Shown here: one piece after another, positions 41,994 to 51,476 of the stretch
How the letters are laid out: the number at the start of each line of letters is the position of its first letter
How positions within the stretch are numbered: the stretch's first letter is position 1
Assembly (NCBI RefSeq): GCF_000687915.1
Contig: NZ_JHZY01000004.1
Location: forward strand, 2,118,001-2,182,000
Length of the DNA: 64,000 nt
Origin: Leeuwenhoekiella sp. MAR_2009_132
GTDB lineage: Bacteria; Bacteroidota; Bacteroidia; Flavobacteriales; Flavobacteriaceae
Direction of reading: 5' to 3'
Notes under the pieces: model-generated
What the model was told of the DNA's origin: nothing
What the model saw: only the letters and a program-made list of their open reading frames with translations
The model's database searches: none
Translations under genes and position numbers: made by a program

Positions 41994-43877
41994 ATGAGTG
42001 CAATTAATTATGTTTCGGTAGAATCTATCGCTAAAGCTTTTGGAGAAAAAGTATTGTTTAATGATTTATCATTTGGTATCAATGAGGGGCAGAAGATAGG
42101 TCTGGTGGCTAAAAATGGTACCGGTAAGACTTCTATGTTAGATATTTTAGCAGGGGCTGAAAATCCAGACAGTGGTCAGGTGATTTTTCGTAAAGGTATT
42201 AAAGTAGCTTTTCTTCCGCAGGAGCCTAACCTTGACCCTGCATTAACTGTTGAAGAAACCATCTTTGATAGTGATAATGAGATTTTAAAAGTAATTTCAG
42301 ATTACGAGCATGCGCTTCAGAATATGGATGATGGTGATGCGTATCAAAAGGCATTTGATCAAATGGAAGTGCATCAAGCCTGGGATTTTGAAACGCAGTA
42401 CAAGCAAATTTTATTTCAGCTTAAGTTAGACGATTTAGATCGTAAGGTTGAAAAGTTAAGTGGAGGTCAAAAGAAGCGCTTGGCACTTGCCAATATGCTA
42501 TTGAGTAAACCAGATTTACTCATTCTTGATGAGCCAACTAACCACCTAGATTTAGAGATGATAGAGTGGCTTGAGCAGTTTTTTGCAAAAGAGAACTTCA
42601 CCTTATTTATGGTTACTCACGACCGCTACTTTTTAGAACGTGTGTGTAACGAAATTATTGAACTAGACGAGGGTAAGCTTTATAGTTATAAAGGTAATTA
42701 TGCCTATTATCTAGAGAAACGTGAAGCTCGCATAGCAACAGAAGAAACCGAAACCGGTAAAGCAAAACAACTCTTCAAAAAAGAATTAGAATGGATGCGT
42801 CGCCAGCCTAAAGCGCGTACTACCAAGTCTAAATCAAGAATAGATGATTTTGCTGAAATAAAAGATAAAGCTTCAAAAAGGCGTAATGATCACGAGGTTC
42901 AGTTAGAGCTCAATATGGAGCGTTTAGGAAGCAAAATTGTAGAGTTTCACAAAGTTTCTAAATCCTTTAAAGAGCGTGTAATTCTTGATGGTTTTGATTA
43001 TAATTTTCAGCGTGGAGAGCGTATTGGGATTATAGGTAAAAATGGTACCGGTAAATCTACTTTTCTTAATGTATTAACAGGGAGTATTCCTCCAGATAGC
43101 GGCAAACTGGTAGTGGGAGAGACCATACAATTTGGCTATTACACTCAAAAAGGTATTGTTATTAAGCCCGGTCAAAAGGTTATTGATGTAATTAAAGAGT
43201 TTGGAGATTATATTCCGCTTAAAAAAGGAAGACAAATTTCGGCAGGTCAGCTGTTAGAACGTTTTCTTTTTGACCGTAAAAAGCAATATGATTTTGTTGA
43301 AAAACTGAGTGGGGGAGAGCGTAAACGTTTGTATCTGTGTACTGTTTTAATACAAAACCCTAACTTCTTAATATTAGATGAACCTACAAATGATTTGGAT
43401 ATAGTTACCTTAAACGTGTTAGAGAGTTTTCTTTTAGATTTTCCTGGATGTTTGCTGGTAGTTTCTCACGATAGGTACTTTATGGATAAGATTGTAGACC
43501 ATCTTTTTGTTTTCCGTGGGCAAGGTGAAGTTGAAGATTTTCCCGGTAACTATTCAGATTTTAGAGCCTACGACTCGGGGCCGGCAGTAGAGCAGGAGGT
43601 AGTTGCTAAGCCAAAAGAAGAAAAGGCTACAACTAAAGATAATTGGAAAACAGCCAGTACTTCATTGTCTTACAATGATCAGAAAGAGTACAATCGCATC
43701 GAACGTGATATTGCAAAATTTGAAAAGGAAAAAGCAAGTAAAGAAGCAGAATTTCTGAACCCCGATTTGTCTGGTGATGAAATTAATAAGCGATCAATTG
43801 CACTTCAACAGGTTCAGGATAAAATAGATGCACTTACCGAAAGATGGTTTGAATTGAGTGCGAAAATGGAAGAATAA
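41994..43877 (+). CDS. ABC-F family ATPase (Uup-like)
   Basis: A 627-residue cytoplasmic protein with two ABC ATPase domains and no membrane part. First site: Walker A AKNGTGKTS, signature LSGGQKKR, Walker B LLILDEPTNHLD; second site: GKNGTGKST, LSGGERKR, FLILDEPTNDLD. The linker between them carries the KARTTKSKSRIDD segment and the C-terminus is a charged coiled coil (after about 560), as in Uup, which acts on ribosomes or at replication forks. Antibiotic-resistance ABC-F proteins lack this tail, so a housekeeping role is more likely. A TAAATTCG near-consensus -7 element is at 41980. Confidence 0.9.
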   Translation: MSAINYVSVESIAKAFGEKVLFNDLSFGINEGQKIGLVAKNGTGKTSMLDILAGAENPDSGQVIFRKGIKVAFLPQEPNLDPALTVEETIFDSDNEILKVISDYEHALQNMDDGDAYQKAFDQMEVHQAWDFETQYKQILFQLKLDDLDRKVEKLSGGQKKRLALANMLLSKPDLLILDEPTNHLDLEMIEWLEQFFAKENFTLFMVTHDRYFLERVCNEIIELDEGKLYSYKGNYAYYLEKREARIATEETETGKAKQLFKKELEWMRRQPKARTTKSKSRIDDFAEIKDKASKRRNDHEVQLELNMERLGSKIVEFHKVSKSFKERVILDGFDYNFQRGERIGIIGKNGTGKSTFLNVLTGSIPPDSGKLVVGETIQFGYYTQKGIVIKPGQKVIDVIKEFGDYIPLKKGRQISAGQLLERFLFDRKKQYDFVEKLSGGERKRLYLCTVLIQNPNFLILDEPTNDLDIVTLNVLESFLLDFPGCLLVVSHDRYFMDKIVDHLFVFRGQGEVEDFPGNYSDFRAYDSGPAVEQEVVAKPKEEKATTKDNWKTASTSLSYNDQKEYNRIERDIAKFEKEKASKEAEFLNPDLSGDEINKRSIALQQVQDKIDALTERWFELSAKMEE

Positions 43878-43933
43878 CTTAGGATTCTTTGCGTAGTAAG
43901 TATTGTGACTTGTAAAAAGATTAGCGACATATT

Positions 43934-44701
43934 ATGTGGTACACTATAAAGGCCTATTTAAACTTTCTTTTGAAAGCTACAAATCAGCATGGGGTACATT
44001 CTCCTTTTGTATATCAATTTGTAACACAATGTCTTTACGACACAAAAAAGCACCCTCAATATGATAGAATTAAAGATTATCAAAAACAACTTTTCAAAAC
44101 CGAAGAAGAGATCGAAGTCTTAGATTTTGGAGCCGGTTCACGCATTTTTAAAACCAATAAGCGAGCAGTTAGAGATATTGCGAAACACGCAGGTGCAACT
44201 TTAAATAGAATGAAACTACTTTTCAGGGTAGTTTCTTATTTCAAATCAGAGGGCATTTTAGAGTTGGGTACATCTGTAGGCTTAGCAACGGCTGGAATGG
44301 CTTTAGGAGGGGCTAATGTGATTTCTTTAGAAGGTTGTCCTCAAACTGCGGGTGTAGCTCAAAATCATTTAAATGAGGCACAAATTGATAATGTTAAAGT
44401 CGTAGTTGGAAATTTTAAAGAAACTCTTGAAAAGCAAACTGATAAAAAATACGACCTCATTTATTTTGACGGAAACCATAGTAAAAAGGCAACTTTAGAA
44501 TATTTTGAAAAGTTATTGCCATCAGCACATAATGATTCCGTCTGGATTTTTGATGATATTTACTGGTCATCAGAATTGACTGAAGCCTGGCAGTACATTA
44601 AAAATCATCCGAAAGTTGTGGTAACAGTAGACTGTTTCTGGTTGGGGTTTGTATTCTTTAGAAAAGAGCAGGTAAAAGAAAATTTTAGGATTAGGGTGTG
44701 A
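43934..44701 (+). CDS. class I SAM-dependent methyltransferase
   Basis: A 255-residue O-methyltransferase-like protein. The N-terminus YLNFLLKATNQHGVHSPFVY is a recurrent sequence of a Bacteroidota group; motif I is GILELGTSVGLATAGMAL near residue 109, and the later DLIYFDGNHSKKATLEYFE matches the FDG(N/D)H motif of the Methyltransf_24 type. Acceptor unknown. It is convergent with the membrane glycosyltransferase gene, overlapping by 11 nt. Confidence 0.8.
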   Translation: MWYTIKAYLNFLLKATNQHGVHSPFVYQFVTQCLYDTKKHPQYDRIKDYQKQLFKTEEEIEVLDFGAGSRIFKTNKRAVRDIAKHAGATLNRMKLLFRVVSYFKSEGILELGTSVGLATAGMALGGANVISLEGCPQTAGVAQNHLNEAQIDNVKVVVGNFKETLEKQTDKKYDLIYFDGNHSKKATLEYFEKLLPSAHNDSVWIFDDIYWSSELTEAWQYIKNHPKVVVTVDCFWLGFVFFRKEQVKENFRIRV

Positions 44702-45965
44702 TAACATACCGTTGTAAGTATGTCTTGACAATATAAAATATAACTAGCAACTCTAAGAAAAATTGAGGAGCTCTAAATCTAAATCCAGAATAGGTTAGGA
44801 TGGTAATTGCCACGGTAGATAATATTAACCCTACTCCAAGGGATTTAATTATAGATTTCTTTTCAAATAGTATTAAGATCAAACAGATTAAGGAAATAGC
44901 GTGGAATAATTCACGACCTGTCTCAAGATATCCTGGTTTATAAGTTTCTTGCAAAGGATTAAAGGCGCTTTTTAGCTTAGTGAAAATAATAGGTAAAATT
45001 TGATTAGGATTTTTTTCTATAAACTGAAAAACTGCATCTTGATATTTTTGAGACTGGGCAGCTCCTCCATAGAATATTTTGTCTGATATATAATTTTCAA
45101 AAACAATTCCTTCATTTGCGAGATCACCCTTTGTATTTGTGTGTTCTTGTACTACATCTTTATTCCATCCTTTTGCCATTACAGGTCCCGAGGATGTAGT
45201 GATGACATAAGAGTTTGTTTCTAGTATGATGGCATTTCTTAGTGGCCAAGCTGATATTAATAAGATAGCCAATACCGAAAAAATCATAAAAATTTTAGAT
45301 TCAGTTTGTTTTTGTAGAAATAAAACTCCGAAAATAGAAAATGGTAGAAAAATAAAGTACGGGTGTGTTAATACTAATAATGCTGAAGTAAGAGGTATGA
45401 GAAAACCATTTTTACCTTTCTTAAACCAATAAATAACTGAAAAAACAAACATTCCTAAAAAGAAGGATGTTAAAGGTTCTGCATAAAATACTCGACTGTA
45501 AATCTGATAAACCGGAGATATGCTAAAAATAAACGTTCCTAAAATTAAAAGGAGACCTTTTATATTTAAAAATTTTAGGCACTTGTGGAAAAAATATACT
45601 TCAATTACGTGTATGAGTAGCTTAAATACAATTACATAAGTTAGTTTATATCCAAAAATATAGAGAATAGCAGCCATTGTATAAGGCCATAAAGGTGCCC
45701 TCCAGGATGCGTAATTTTTATTTTTATAGACCTGAGCGTCTACGATATCATCTTTATAATCTTGAATCACTTCTGGATGCGTACGATCCATATAGCCATA
45801 AACACCAGTTTTTGCAAGACCAGTGGCAAGATATACATAATCTAAATCATCACCACCTCCATTATAACGTTCTTCGAATGCGATTTTAAAGTTGTAAATT
45901 AGAACAAGCGTAGTTAATAGTGAGAGAAAAATGATAAGTATTTTATTGTTAGATCGAATCCACAT
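44691..45965 (-). CDS. membrane glycosyltransferase, GT39/ArnT-like
   Basis: A 424-residue integral membrane protein with about 11 helices. The first periplasmic loop holds the acidic GGGDDLDYVYLATGL, the DD-type catalytic region of polyprenyl-phosphate-sugar-dependent GT-C enzymes, and a further loop has SWRAPLWPY, frequent in ArnT/PMT-like proteins. It should transfer a sugar from a lipid carrier to a periplasmic acceptor. Its ATG directly meets the stop of the GT2 gene (shared base 45965), so they are coupled; that enzyme would make the lipid-linked sugar. Confidence 0.78.
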   Translation of the reverse strand: MWIRSNNKILIIFLSLLTTLVLIYNFKIAFEERYNGGGDDLDYVYLATGLAKTGVYGYMDRTHPEVIQDYKDDIVDAQVYKNKNYASWRAPLWPYTMAAILYIFGYKLTYVIVFKLLIHVIEVYFFHKCLKFLNIKGLLLILGTFIFSISPVYQIYSRVFYAEPLTSFFLGMFVFSVIYWFKKGKNGFLIPLTSALLVLTHPYFIFLPFSIFGVLFLQKQTESKIFMIFSVLAILLISAWPLRNAIILETNSYVITTSSGPVMAKGWNKDVVQEHTNTKGDLANEGIVFENYISDKIFYGGAAQSQKYQDAVFQFIEKNPNQILPIIFTKLKSAFNPLQETYKPGYLETGRELFHAISLICLILILFEKKSIIKSLGVGLILSTVAITILTYSGFRFRAPQFFLELLVIFYIVKTYLQRYVITP

Positions 45966-46684
45966 TATTTGCTAATCAAATTATATTTCAAAATACACCA
46001 CATTGCGCGGAAGCCGTCTTTCCAGTTTATTTTTTTTCCTTCTTCATAAGTTCTTCCGTAATACGAAATTCCTACTTCATAAATTCTGATTTTTGGAACT
46101 CGTGAAATTTTAGCTGTTACTTCAGGCTCAAAACCAAATCGTTTTTCTTTGAGATCAAGGCTTTTTAAAATTTCTGTTCTAAACATCTTATAACATGTTT
46201 CCATATCAGTTAAGTTTAGATTGGTAAACATATTACTTAGAAAGGTTAGGAATTTGTTACCTATTGTATGCCAAAAAAATAGAATTCTGTGTGGATTTCC
46301 ACCCATAAATCTACTACCGTATACTACATCTGCATTTCCAGCAAGAATGGGTTTTAAAAGTAAAATATATTCTCTAGGATCATACTCTAAATCAGCATCT
46401 TGTATTACTATATAGTCTCCAGTAGATTCTTGTATTCCACGATGTAGAGCAGCTCCTTTCCCTTTATTTGTAGCCTGTTTAAAAAGTTTTATACTTGCTG
46501 TCAGGTTTTGAGTAATAAAGATTTTTATTTGGTCTATAGTACTATCAGTTGAGCAATCATCAATTATTAAAATCTCTTTTTGAATATTTAATCCCAAATC
46601 AAGATCTACTAATTTTGATAAAATAGCTGTAATTGTTTCCTCTTCATTGTAGGCAGGTATAACAATAGATAGAGTTTGAGGCAT
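45965..46684 (-). CDS. GT2 glycosyltransferase, dolichyl-phosphate mannose synthase-like
   Basis: The ATG at 46684 gives 239 residues starting [18 protein letters not shown]; a longer frame is not supported. It has the GT-A signature [12 protein letters not shown], the metal motif [10 protein letters not shown] (DAD), YGSRFMGG and the [12 protein letters not shown] segment of DPM1/GtrB-like enzymes. No C-terminal membrane helices follow, so it is a soluble or peripheral enzyme that loads a sugar onto undecaprenyl phosphate. It is coupled to the GT-C enzyme downstream, a donor-maker and donor-user pair. Confidence 0.88.
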   Translation of the reverse strand: MPQTLSIVIPAYNEEETITAILSKLVDLDLGLNIQKEILIIDDCSTDSTIDQIKIFITQNLTASIKLFKQATNKGKGAALHRGIQESTGDYIVIQDADLEYDPREYILLLKPILAGNADVVYGSRFMGGNPHRILFFWHTIGNKFLTFLSNMFTNLNLTDMETCYKMFRTEILKSLDLKEKRFGFEPEVTAKISRVPKIRIYEVGISYYGRTYEEGKKINWKDGFRAMWCILKYNLISK

Positions 46685-46827
46685 ATGGTAATTTCTTTTT
46701 GGGACATAATTAACTTGCAATTAAACTATTTTTTTACAATTAATGTAACTCAAATGTGTTTTTGACTACTTATAAATTAAAATCAAGTAACTTTCCTTTA
46801 CCACTTATAGTTTAAAAGAAAATTTTT

Positions 46828-47529
46828 ATGGCTAGTCTTATTGACATTAAGAATATTACTCGTGATTTTCCATTAGGAAATGAAATTGTTCATGTTTTAA
46901 AAGGAATTGATCTGCAGATTAATAAAGGCGAATATGTGGCAATTATGGGGCCTTCAGGTTCTGGTAAGTCTACACTTATGAATTTGTTAGGGTGTTTAGA
47001 TACGCCTACTTCAGGTACTTATATTCTTAACAATCGAGATGTTAGTTCTATGAGTGATGACGAACTTGCCGAGGTGCGTAATAAGGAGATTGGTTTTGTT
47101 TTTCAGACGTTTAATTTATTACCACGTACAACAGCACTTGATAATGTGGCATTACCCATGGTTTATGCAGGATATTCAAAAACTGAACGGCGTCTTCGCG
47201 CAGAAGAAGTTCTTAATGATGTGGGTCTCGCAGACCGTATGGACCATAAGCCCAATCAACTTTCTGGTGGGCAGCGTCAACGTGTTGCGGTAGGCAGGGC
47301 TTTAGTAAATAAGCCTTCTATAATTCTTGCAGATGAACCTACTGGGAATCTAGATTCTAAAACTTCGGTAGAAATTATGGGACTCTTTGATGATATACAC
47401 GCTTCAGGAAATACGGTTATTTTAGTAACTCACGAAGAAGACATTGCAGAGCATGCGCATCGTGTGATTAGACTTAGAGATGGTTTGATTGAAAGTGATG
47501 AGCGAAAGCAGGTTGCCATTAAGAATTAG
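46828..47529 (+). CDS. ABC transporter ATPase, LolD/MacB type
   Basis: A 233-residue ATPase of the MacB/LolD/FtsE group: Walker [12 protein letters not shown]-loop [11 protein letters not shown], signature [15 protein letters not shown], Walker [12 protein letters not shown] and a C-terminal H-loop [13 protein letters not shown]. It energises an integral-membrane partner that extracts lipoproteins or exports peptides. No permease gene is adjacent on either side, so the partner is encoded elsewhere. The upstream region is divergent with the GT2 gene. Confidence 0.88.
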   Translation: MASLIDIKNITRDFPLGNEIVHVLKGIDLQINKGEYVAIMGPSGSGKSTLMNLLGCLDTPTSGTYILNNRDVSSMSDDELAEVRNKEIGFVFQTFNLLPRTTALDNVALPMVYAGYSKTERRLRAEEVLNDVGLADRMDHKPNQLSGGQRQRVAVGRALVNKPSIILADEPTGNLDSKTSVEIMGLFDDIHASGNTVILVTHEEDIAEHAHRVIRLRDGLIESDERKQVAIKN

Positions 47530-47647
47530 TGATTTGTTTTTTAGTCTATTAAGGTTGGAATTCAGTTCTTATGGAGTTGTATAATATCTTCTATTCTACT
47601 ATTCTAAAAACCTATTAAAGCCTCCCGGATACCTTTTTGCGAATGCG

Positions 47648-47655
47648 TATTTTTG
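47648..47655 (+). promoter_or_regulatory. -7 promoter element of yaaA
   Basis: TATTTTTG matches TANNTTTG, 17 nt upstream of the ATG at 47672. I see no convincing -33 partner at the usual distance. Confidence 0.45.
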
Positions 47656-47671
47656 GTAAAATTAAAAAATT

Positions 47672-48436
47672 ATGAAAGCAGTAGTTTCGCCGGCAAAGTC
47701 ACTAAACTTTGAATCAAAATTGCCTACTACACGTGCAACACAGCCTCAGTTTTTAGAAGAGGCAAATACACTTAATAAAAAATTAGAGCGTAAAACAAAA
47801 GCTGAGATTTCTGAGCTTATGAGTATTAGCGATAAACTTGCAGATCTCAATTATCAGCGCTACAAAGAATTTACCATTCCTTTTACAAAACAAAATGCAA
47901 GACCGGCGGTTTATACTTTCGATGGGGATGTGTATACCGGTCTGGATGCTTACACAATACCTACCGAAAAATTAGACAAGCTAGAGGATACTCTGCGCAT
48001 TCTAAGTGGTTTGTATGGCGTTTTAAAACCTTTTGATCTTATGCAGGCGTACCGGCTTGAGATGGGAACTAAATTGCATTCAGGGCGTGCTGAAAATCTT
48101 TATGAATTTTGGGATGAAAAGATTACAGATGCTTTAAACAGCGAGCTTAAAGAGGATGAATTATTTTTAAACCTTGCAAGTCAGGAATATTTTAAATCTG
48201 TAAAGACGGAAAAATTAAAAGTACCGGTTGTAACCCCAATCTTTAAGGATTATAAAAATGGAAAACTCAAGATTATATCCTTTTTTGCTAAAAAAGCCCG
48301 GGGTTCTATGGTGCGATACATTATAGATAAGGATGTACAAACCATAGAAGACCTCAAAGGCTTTAATTATGATGATTACGGCTTCAGTGAGCAGTATTCA
48401 GATTTAGATAAAAACGAACTGGTTTTCGTTAGATAA
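47672..48436 (+). CDS. yaaA: peroxide stress protein YaaA
   Basis: A 254-residue DUF328 protein. The family pattern begins [15 protein letters not shown], passes through [13 protein letters not shown] and [21 protein letters not shown], and ends with [16 protein letters not shown] and a [10 protein letters not shown] tail. In E. coli YaaA lowers free iron during peroxide stress and thereby limits Fenton damage; the fold binds DNA in vitro. Length matches the E. coli protein (258). It is monocistronic and convergent with the bTHX gene, with a 2-nt gap. Confidence 0.93.
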   Translation: MKAVVSPAKSLNFESKLPTTRATQPQFLEEANTLNKKLERKTKAEISELMSISDKLADLNYQRYKEFTIPFTKQNARPAVYTFDGDVYTGLDAYTIPTEKLDKLEDTLRILSGLYGVLKPFDLMQAYRLEMGTKLHSGRAENLYEFWDEKITDALNSELKEDELFLNLASQEYFKSVKTEKLKVPVVTPIFKDYKNGKLKIISFFAKKARGSMVRYIIDKDVQTIEDLKGFNYDDYGFSEQYSDLDKNELVFVR

Positions 48437-48438
48437 CA

Positions 48439-48630
48439 TTAGGGTTTTTTATCTGCTAAACTTTTTTTCTTTGAGGCTGTTTTATCAGCCTCTTTTGTTT
48501 TTACAGCTGTTTGTTTTGTAGGTACATCTGCAGTTGTAGCCGTTTTTTTAGTACCTCCGCGTGGTCTTAAATTGCCATAAGAACCTCTGTTTATTTTGCC
48601 TCGCTTTGTTTTTTTATCTCCTTTACCCAT
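48439..48630 (-). CDS. small-subunit ribosomal protein bTHX
   Basis: A 63-residue very basic protein that begins MGKGDKKTKRGKINRGSYG, the recognised THX signature of small-subunit ribosomes in Thermus and Bacteroidota. The C-terminal half is a Lys/Thr/Ala-rich low-complexity tail (about residues 30-63) that has no counterpart in the 27-residue Thermus THX. It sits at the top of the 30S head in known structures. The gene has its own short leader downstream of a terminator closing the immunophilin gene. Confidence 0.85.
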   Translation of the reverse strand: MGKGDKKTKRGKINRGSYGNLRPRGGTKKTATTADVPTKQTAVKTKEADKTASKKKSLADKKP

Positions 48631-48692
48631 TTTGTTAGTTTTTGTTGTTCTTTTTTAAGATAAGCAATTAAGAGGCCTTAACCAAACGGTAT

Positions 48693-48721
48693 AAAAAAAG
48701 TCCTGCATCTAGCAGGACTTT
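48693..48721 (-). terminator. intrinsic terminator of the double immunophilin gene
   Basis: AAAGTCCTGC and GCAGGACTTT form a perfect 10-bp stem around ATCTA, with seven T on the minus strand. It is 26 nt after the stop of the immunophilin gene. Confidence 0.88.
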
Positions 48722-48746
48722 AAACTATAAATTTAAATAACAGATA

Positions 48747-49679
48747 TTACTTTACATCCATCAATTCTACATCAAATATTAAAATAGCATCAGGAGGAAT
48801 AACGCCACCTGCACCTCTGCTACCATAACCTAAGTCTGATGGTATAACAAAACGTGCTTTATCACCTACTTTTAAAAGGCCAATACCTTCATCCCAACCA
48901 GCGATCACCTGACCCACACCTACTTGAAAGTCTAAGGGTTGATTTCTTTTGTAAGAAGAGTCAAATACAGTACCGTCTGCTAATTGACCTTTATAATGTA
49001 CAGAAACCATTTTACCAGATTCAGCTTTTTTACCATTACCTTCCTGAATTATCTGGTAACGTAAACCGCTTTTAGTCTCTTTAAAACCTACGCTTATTTT
49101 ATCTAGAGCTTCTGCTTTTGCTGCACGTTCTGCTGCAATACGTTTTTCACGAGCTCCTTCAAAAGTTCTAAAAGCTTCAACAGCATTAAAGTCTTCAGCT
49201 TCTGCACCCTGACGTATAATTTCTACTTTTTCCATTTTGTCACCTTGAGCGATAGCATCTACAACATCTTGTCCTTCAACTACGCTTCCAAAAACAGTAT
49301 GCTTACCATCTAACCACGGAGTTGCGGTATGTGTGATAAAAAACTGACTTCCGTTTGTACCGGGACCAGAATTTGCCATAGATAATTTACCTGGTGCATC
49401 GTGCTTTAATGTAGCATCAAACTCATCATCAAATTTGTAACCGGGATCTCCGGTTCCTGATCCCTGAGGGCAACCTCCCTGAATCATGAAATCTGGAATC
49501 ACACGGTGAAATTTAAGTCCGTCGTAATACGGAGTTCCTTGATTTTTTACTTTATTTTCAAGATCACCTTCGGCAAGGGCTACAAAGTTTCCAACTGTTC
49601 CCGGGGTTTTCTCGTGTTCTAATTTTACCAGAATTTCGCCTTTTGGCGTGTGAAATTTGGCATATATTCCGTCTTGCAT
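48747..49679 (-). CDS. cyclophilin-FKBP fusion (dual-family peptidylprolyl isomerase)
   Basis: A 310-residue cytoplasmic protein with two unrelated prolyl isomerase domains. Residues about 1-145 are cyclophilin (FHRVIPDFMIQGG, GTNGSQFFITH and WLDGKHTVFG carry the active-site Arg, Gln, Phe, Trp and His). A helical linker of about 55 residues (AFRTFEGAREKRIAAERAAKA) follows, then FKBP from about 205 (VSVHYKGQLADGTVFDSS, IAGWDEGIGLL, GYGSRGAGGVIPP). The arrangement is the CFBP type known from Flavobacterium johnsoniae. No signal peptide. It is monocistronic with a -7 element at 49703. Confidence 0.93.
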   Translation of the reverse strand: MQDGIYAKFHTPKGEILVKLEHEKTPGTVGNFVALAEGDLENKVKNQGTPYYDGLKFHRVIPDFMIQGGCPQGSGTGDPGYKFDDEFDATLKHDAPGKLSMANSGPGTNGSQFFITHTATPWLDGKHTVFGSVVEGQDVVDAIAQGDKMEKVEIIRQGAEAEDFNAVEAFRTFEGAREKRIAAERAAKAEALDKISVGFKETKSGLRYQIIQEGNGKKAESGKMVSVHYKGQLADGTVFDSSYKRNQPLDFQVGVGQVIAGWDEGIGLLKVGDKARFVIPSDLGYGSRGAGGVIPPDAILIFDVELMDVK

Positions 49680-49702
49680 CTCTTCGGTTTAAAATTGAAA
49701 TG

Positions 49703-49710
49703 CAAAAATA
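49703..49710 (-). promoter_or_regulatory. -7 promoter element of the immunophilin gene
   Basis: Minus-strand TATTTTTG, an exact TANNTTTG match, 23 nt before the ATG at 49679. Confidence 0.5.
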
Positions 49711-49734
49711 CGCTTAACTGATAGAAACTCAAAA

Positions 49735-49760
49735 CCCGAAACACATTGCTGTGTTTCGGG
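49735..49760 (-). terminator. intrinsic terminator of ilvE
   Basis: CCCGAAACACA and TGTGTTTCGGG form a perfect 11-bp stem with a 4-nt loop, followed on the minus strand by TTTTG. It is 29 nt past the ilvE stop codon. Confidence 0.82.
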
Positions 49761-49789
49761 CTTCTATAATTTTTCCGCAGTAAAAACGG

Positions 49790-50863
49790 TTATACCGCTA
49801 TCGTGGGTACTTCATAACGCCATCCAAAAGGATCTTCTGCGCGGTTTGCCTGTAAGGCAGTTAAATGTTGTTTTAATCTAGCACCATAGGGCTCTTCCAA
49901 AATAGGTAAATCAAACTCTTTATCTTTATGTGTAAAGCCGGCAATTGGCGAAATAACTGCTGCAGTACCTGCGCCAAACATTTCTTTTAAAGTGCCATTC
50001 TCTGCAGCTTCAACAATTTCTGAAACTTTTACAGGACGTACCTCAACATTAATACCTTCGCTTTTTGCCAGTTCTATTAAACTTTTACGTGTAATACCGT
50101 CAAGAATACGGTCACTAGTAGGCGCTGTAAGTAAAGTGTCACCTACTCTAAAGAAAACATTCATTGTACCTGCTTCCTCTAGATATTCGTGCGTGTTTGC
50201 ATCGGTCCATACGACCTGCTGATAGCCTTTTTGCTTAGCAAGTTCGGTAGGGTAAAATTGCGCGGCATAGTTACCGGCAGCTTTAGCAAAACCTACACCA
50301 CCATCTGCAGAACGGCTGTAGTGATCTGCAAATAATACTTTTACTTCACCACTGTAATAAGCCTGTGCCGGAGCACAAATAATAATAAATTTATATTCGG
50401 TTGAAGGAGAGGCAGAAACACCGTTCTCTGTAGCGATTACAAAAGGACGTAAATAAAGAGAGTTGTCTTTACCCGGTTTAATCCAATCGCTTTCTAGATT
50501 TAATAAGGTATTTAACCCATCAAAAAAGTAATCTTTATCAAAAGCCGGCATTGCCAGACGTTCTGAAGATTTATTTATACGATTGAAGTTTTCTTCTGGA
50601 CGAAACATAAAAATTTTCCCATTATCATCTTTGTAGGCTTTCATACCTTCAAAAACCGCCTGGCCGTAATGAAAAACCTTAGCCGAAGGATCCATAGATA
50701 TAGGACCGTAGGGTTTAATCTCTGGTGTTAACCAAGCTCCGTTTTTATATTCGCAAACAAACATATGATCTGTAAAGACCGTACCAAAAGCGAGATTGTT
50801 AAAGTCTACAGAACTTATTTTAGAATCAGCGATCTTGGTTACTTTTAATGTATCTGTCATCAT
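49790..50863 (-). CDS. ilvE: branched-chain amino acid aminotransferase
   Basis: A PLP-dependent class IV aminotransferase, type II BCAT, catalysing the last step of Leu, Ile and Val synthesis and the first step of their breakdown. The start is one of two adjacent ATGs (50863, giving 357 residues, or 50860); six further residues from 50881 are unlikely. Motifs: FHYGQAVFEGMKAY, RPEENFNRINKSSERL, the PLP lysine in GFAKAAGNYA, and EEAGTMNVFF with the cofactor Glu. It is monocistronic and divergent from the DUF4920 gene. Confidence 0.94.
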   Translation of the reverse strand: MMTDTLKVTKIADSKISSVDFNNLAFGTVFTDHMFVCEYKNGAWLTPEIKPYGPISMDPSAKVFHYGQAVFEGMKAYKDDNGKIFMFRPEENFNRINKSSERLAMPAFDKDYFFDGLNTLLNLESDWIKPGKDNSLYLRPFVIATENGVSASPSTEYKFIIICAPAQAYYSGEVKVLFADHYSRSADGGVGFAKAAGNYAAQFYPTELAKQKGYQQVVWTDANTHEYLEEAGTMNVFFRVGDTLLTAPTSDRILDGITRKSLIELAKSEGINVEVRPVKVSEIVEAAENGTLKEMFGAGTAAVISPIAGFTHKDKEFDLPILEEPYGARLKQHLTALQANRAEDPFGWRYEVPTIAV

Positions 50864-50962
50864 ATTCAAATTTATAGCCACAAATTTATCATTTTCTCAA
50901 TTCTTCAAGCTCAAGAATTGATTAAATTTACAGGCTGCATTGCATTTATTAAACCTTTAGTT

Positions 50963-51475
50963 ATGAAAAAAATTTTTACTTCTGCTCTTATAGTTATGGC
51001 ATTAGTTGCCTGTAAAGAAGAAGCATCAACAAAAACGGTTGTAGAAACCCAGTCAAATGAGGTAGAATTGACTAAAATGAAACTTTATGGGGAAGATTTT
51101 AAAAATCAGGCAATGCTCACTTCTTTTGAGTTAGGTGATATTTATAATAATTTGAAGCCGGGAGATACTATAAATGTTTCTTTTGAAGGAAATGTTGAAG
51201 AAGTTTGCCAGGAGAAAGGTTGCTGGATGCAGGTAGATGTGGGTGCCGCAGATCCTGTAATGATTAAATTTAAAGATTATGCTTTTTTTGTACCTAAAGA
51301 CATTAAAGATAAAAATGTAATGGTACACGGTGTAGCTTACGTGAGTGAGACTCCTGTAGAAGAGCAACAGCATTATGCTGCAGATGCTGGTAAATCACAA
51401 GAGGAGATTGCTGCTATAAAAACACCTAAACGTTCTTTTAGCTTTAGAGCTAGTGGCGTTAAAATCGCTCAGTAA
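50963..51475 (+). CDS. DUF4920 lipoprotein
   Basis: The ATG at 50963 gives 170 residues: signal MKKIFTSALIVMALVAC with Cys17 lipidated, then a linker and an OB-like beta domain with the family text YGEDFKNQAMLTSFELGDIY, CQEKGCWMQVDVG and FFVPKDIKDKNVMVHGVAY. The two cysteines in the CxxxGCWM segment may bind metal or pair. A 15-residue longer frame from 50918 would start before the signal and is rejected. Its stop is one base before the TTG start I prefer for mnmD. Function of DUF4920 is unknown. Confidence 0.82.
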   Translation: MKKIFTSALIVMALVACKEEASTKTVVETQSNEVELTKMKLYGEDFKNQAMLTSFELGDIYNNLKPGDTINVSFEGNVEEVCQEKGCWMQVDVGAADPVMIKFKDYAFFVPKDIKDKNVMVHGVAYVSETPVEEQQHYAADAGKSQEEIAAIKTPKRSFSFRASGVKIAQ

Positions 51476-51476
51476 T

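Noticed and set aside
41994..43877. ABC-F antibiotic target-protection protein
   Set aside because: The C-terminal coiled-coil tail and linker are Uup-like rather than those of resistance ABC-F proteins.
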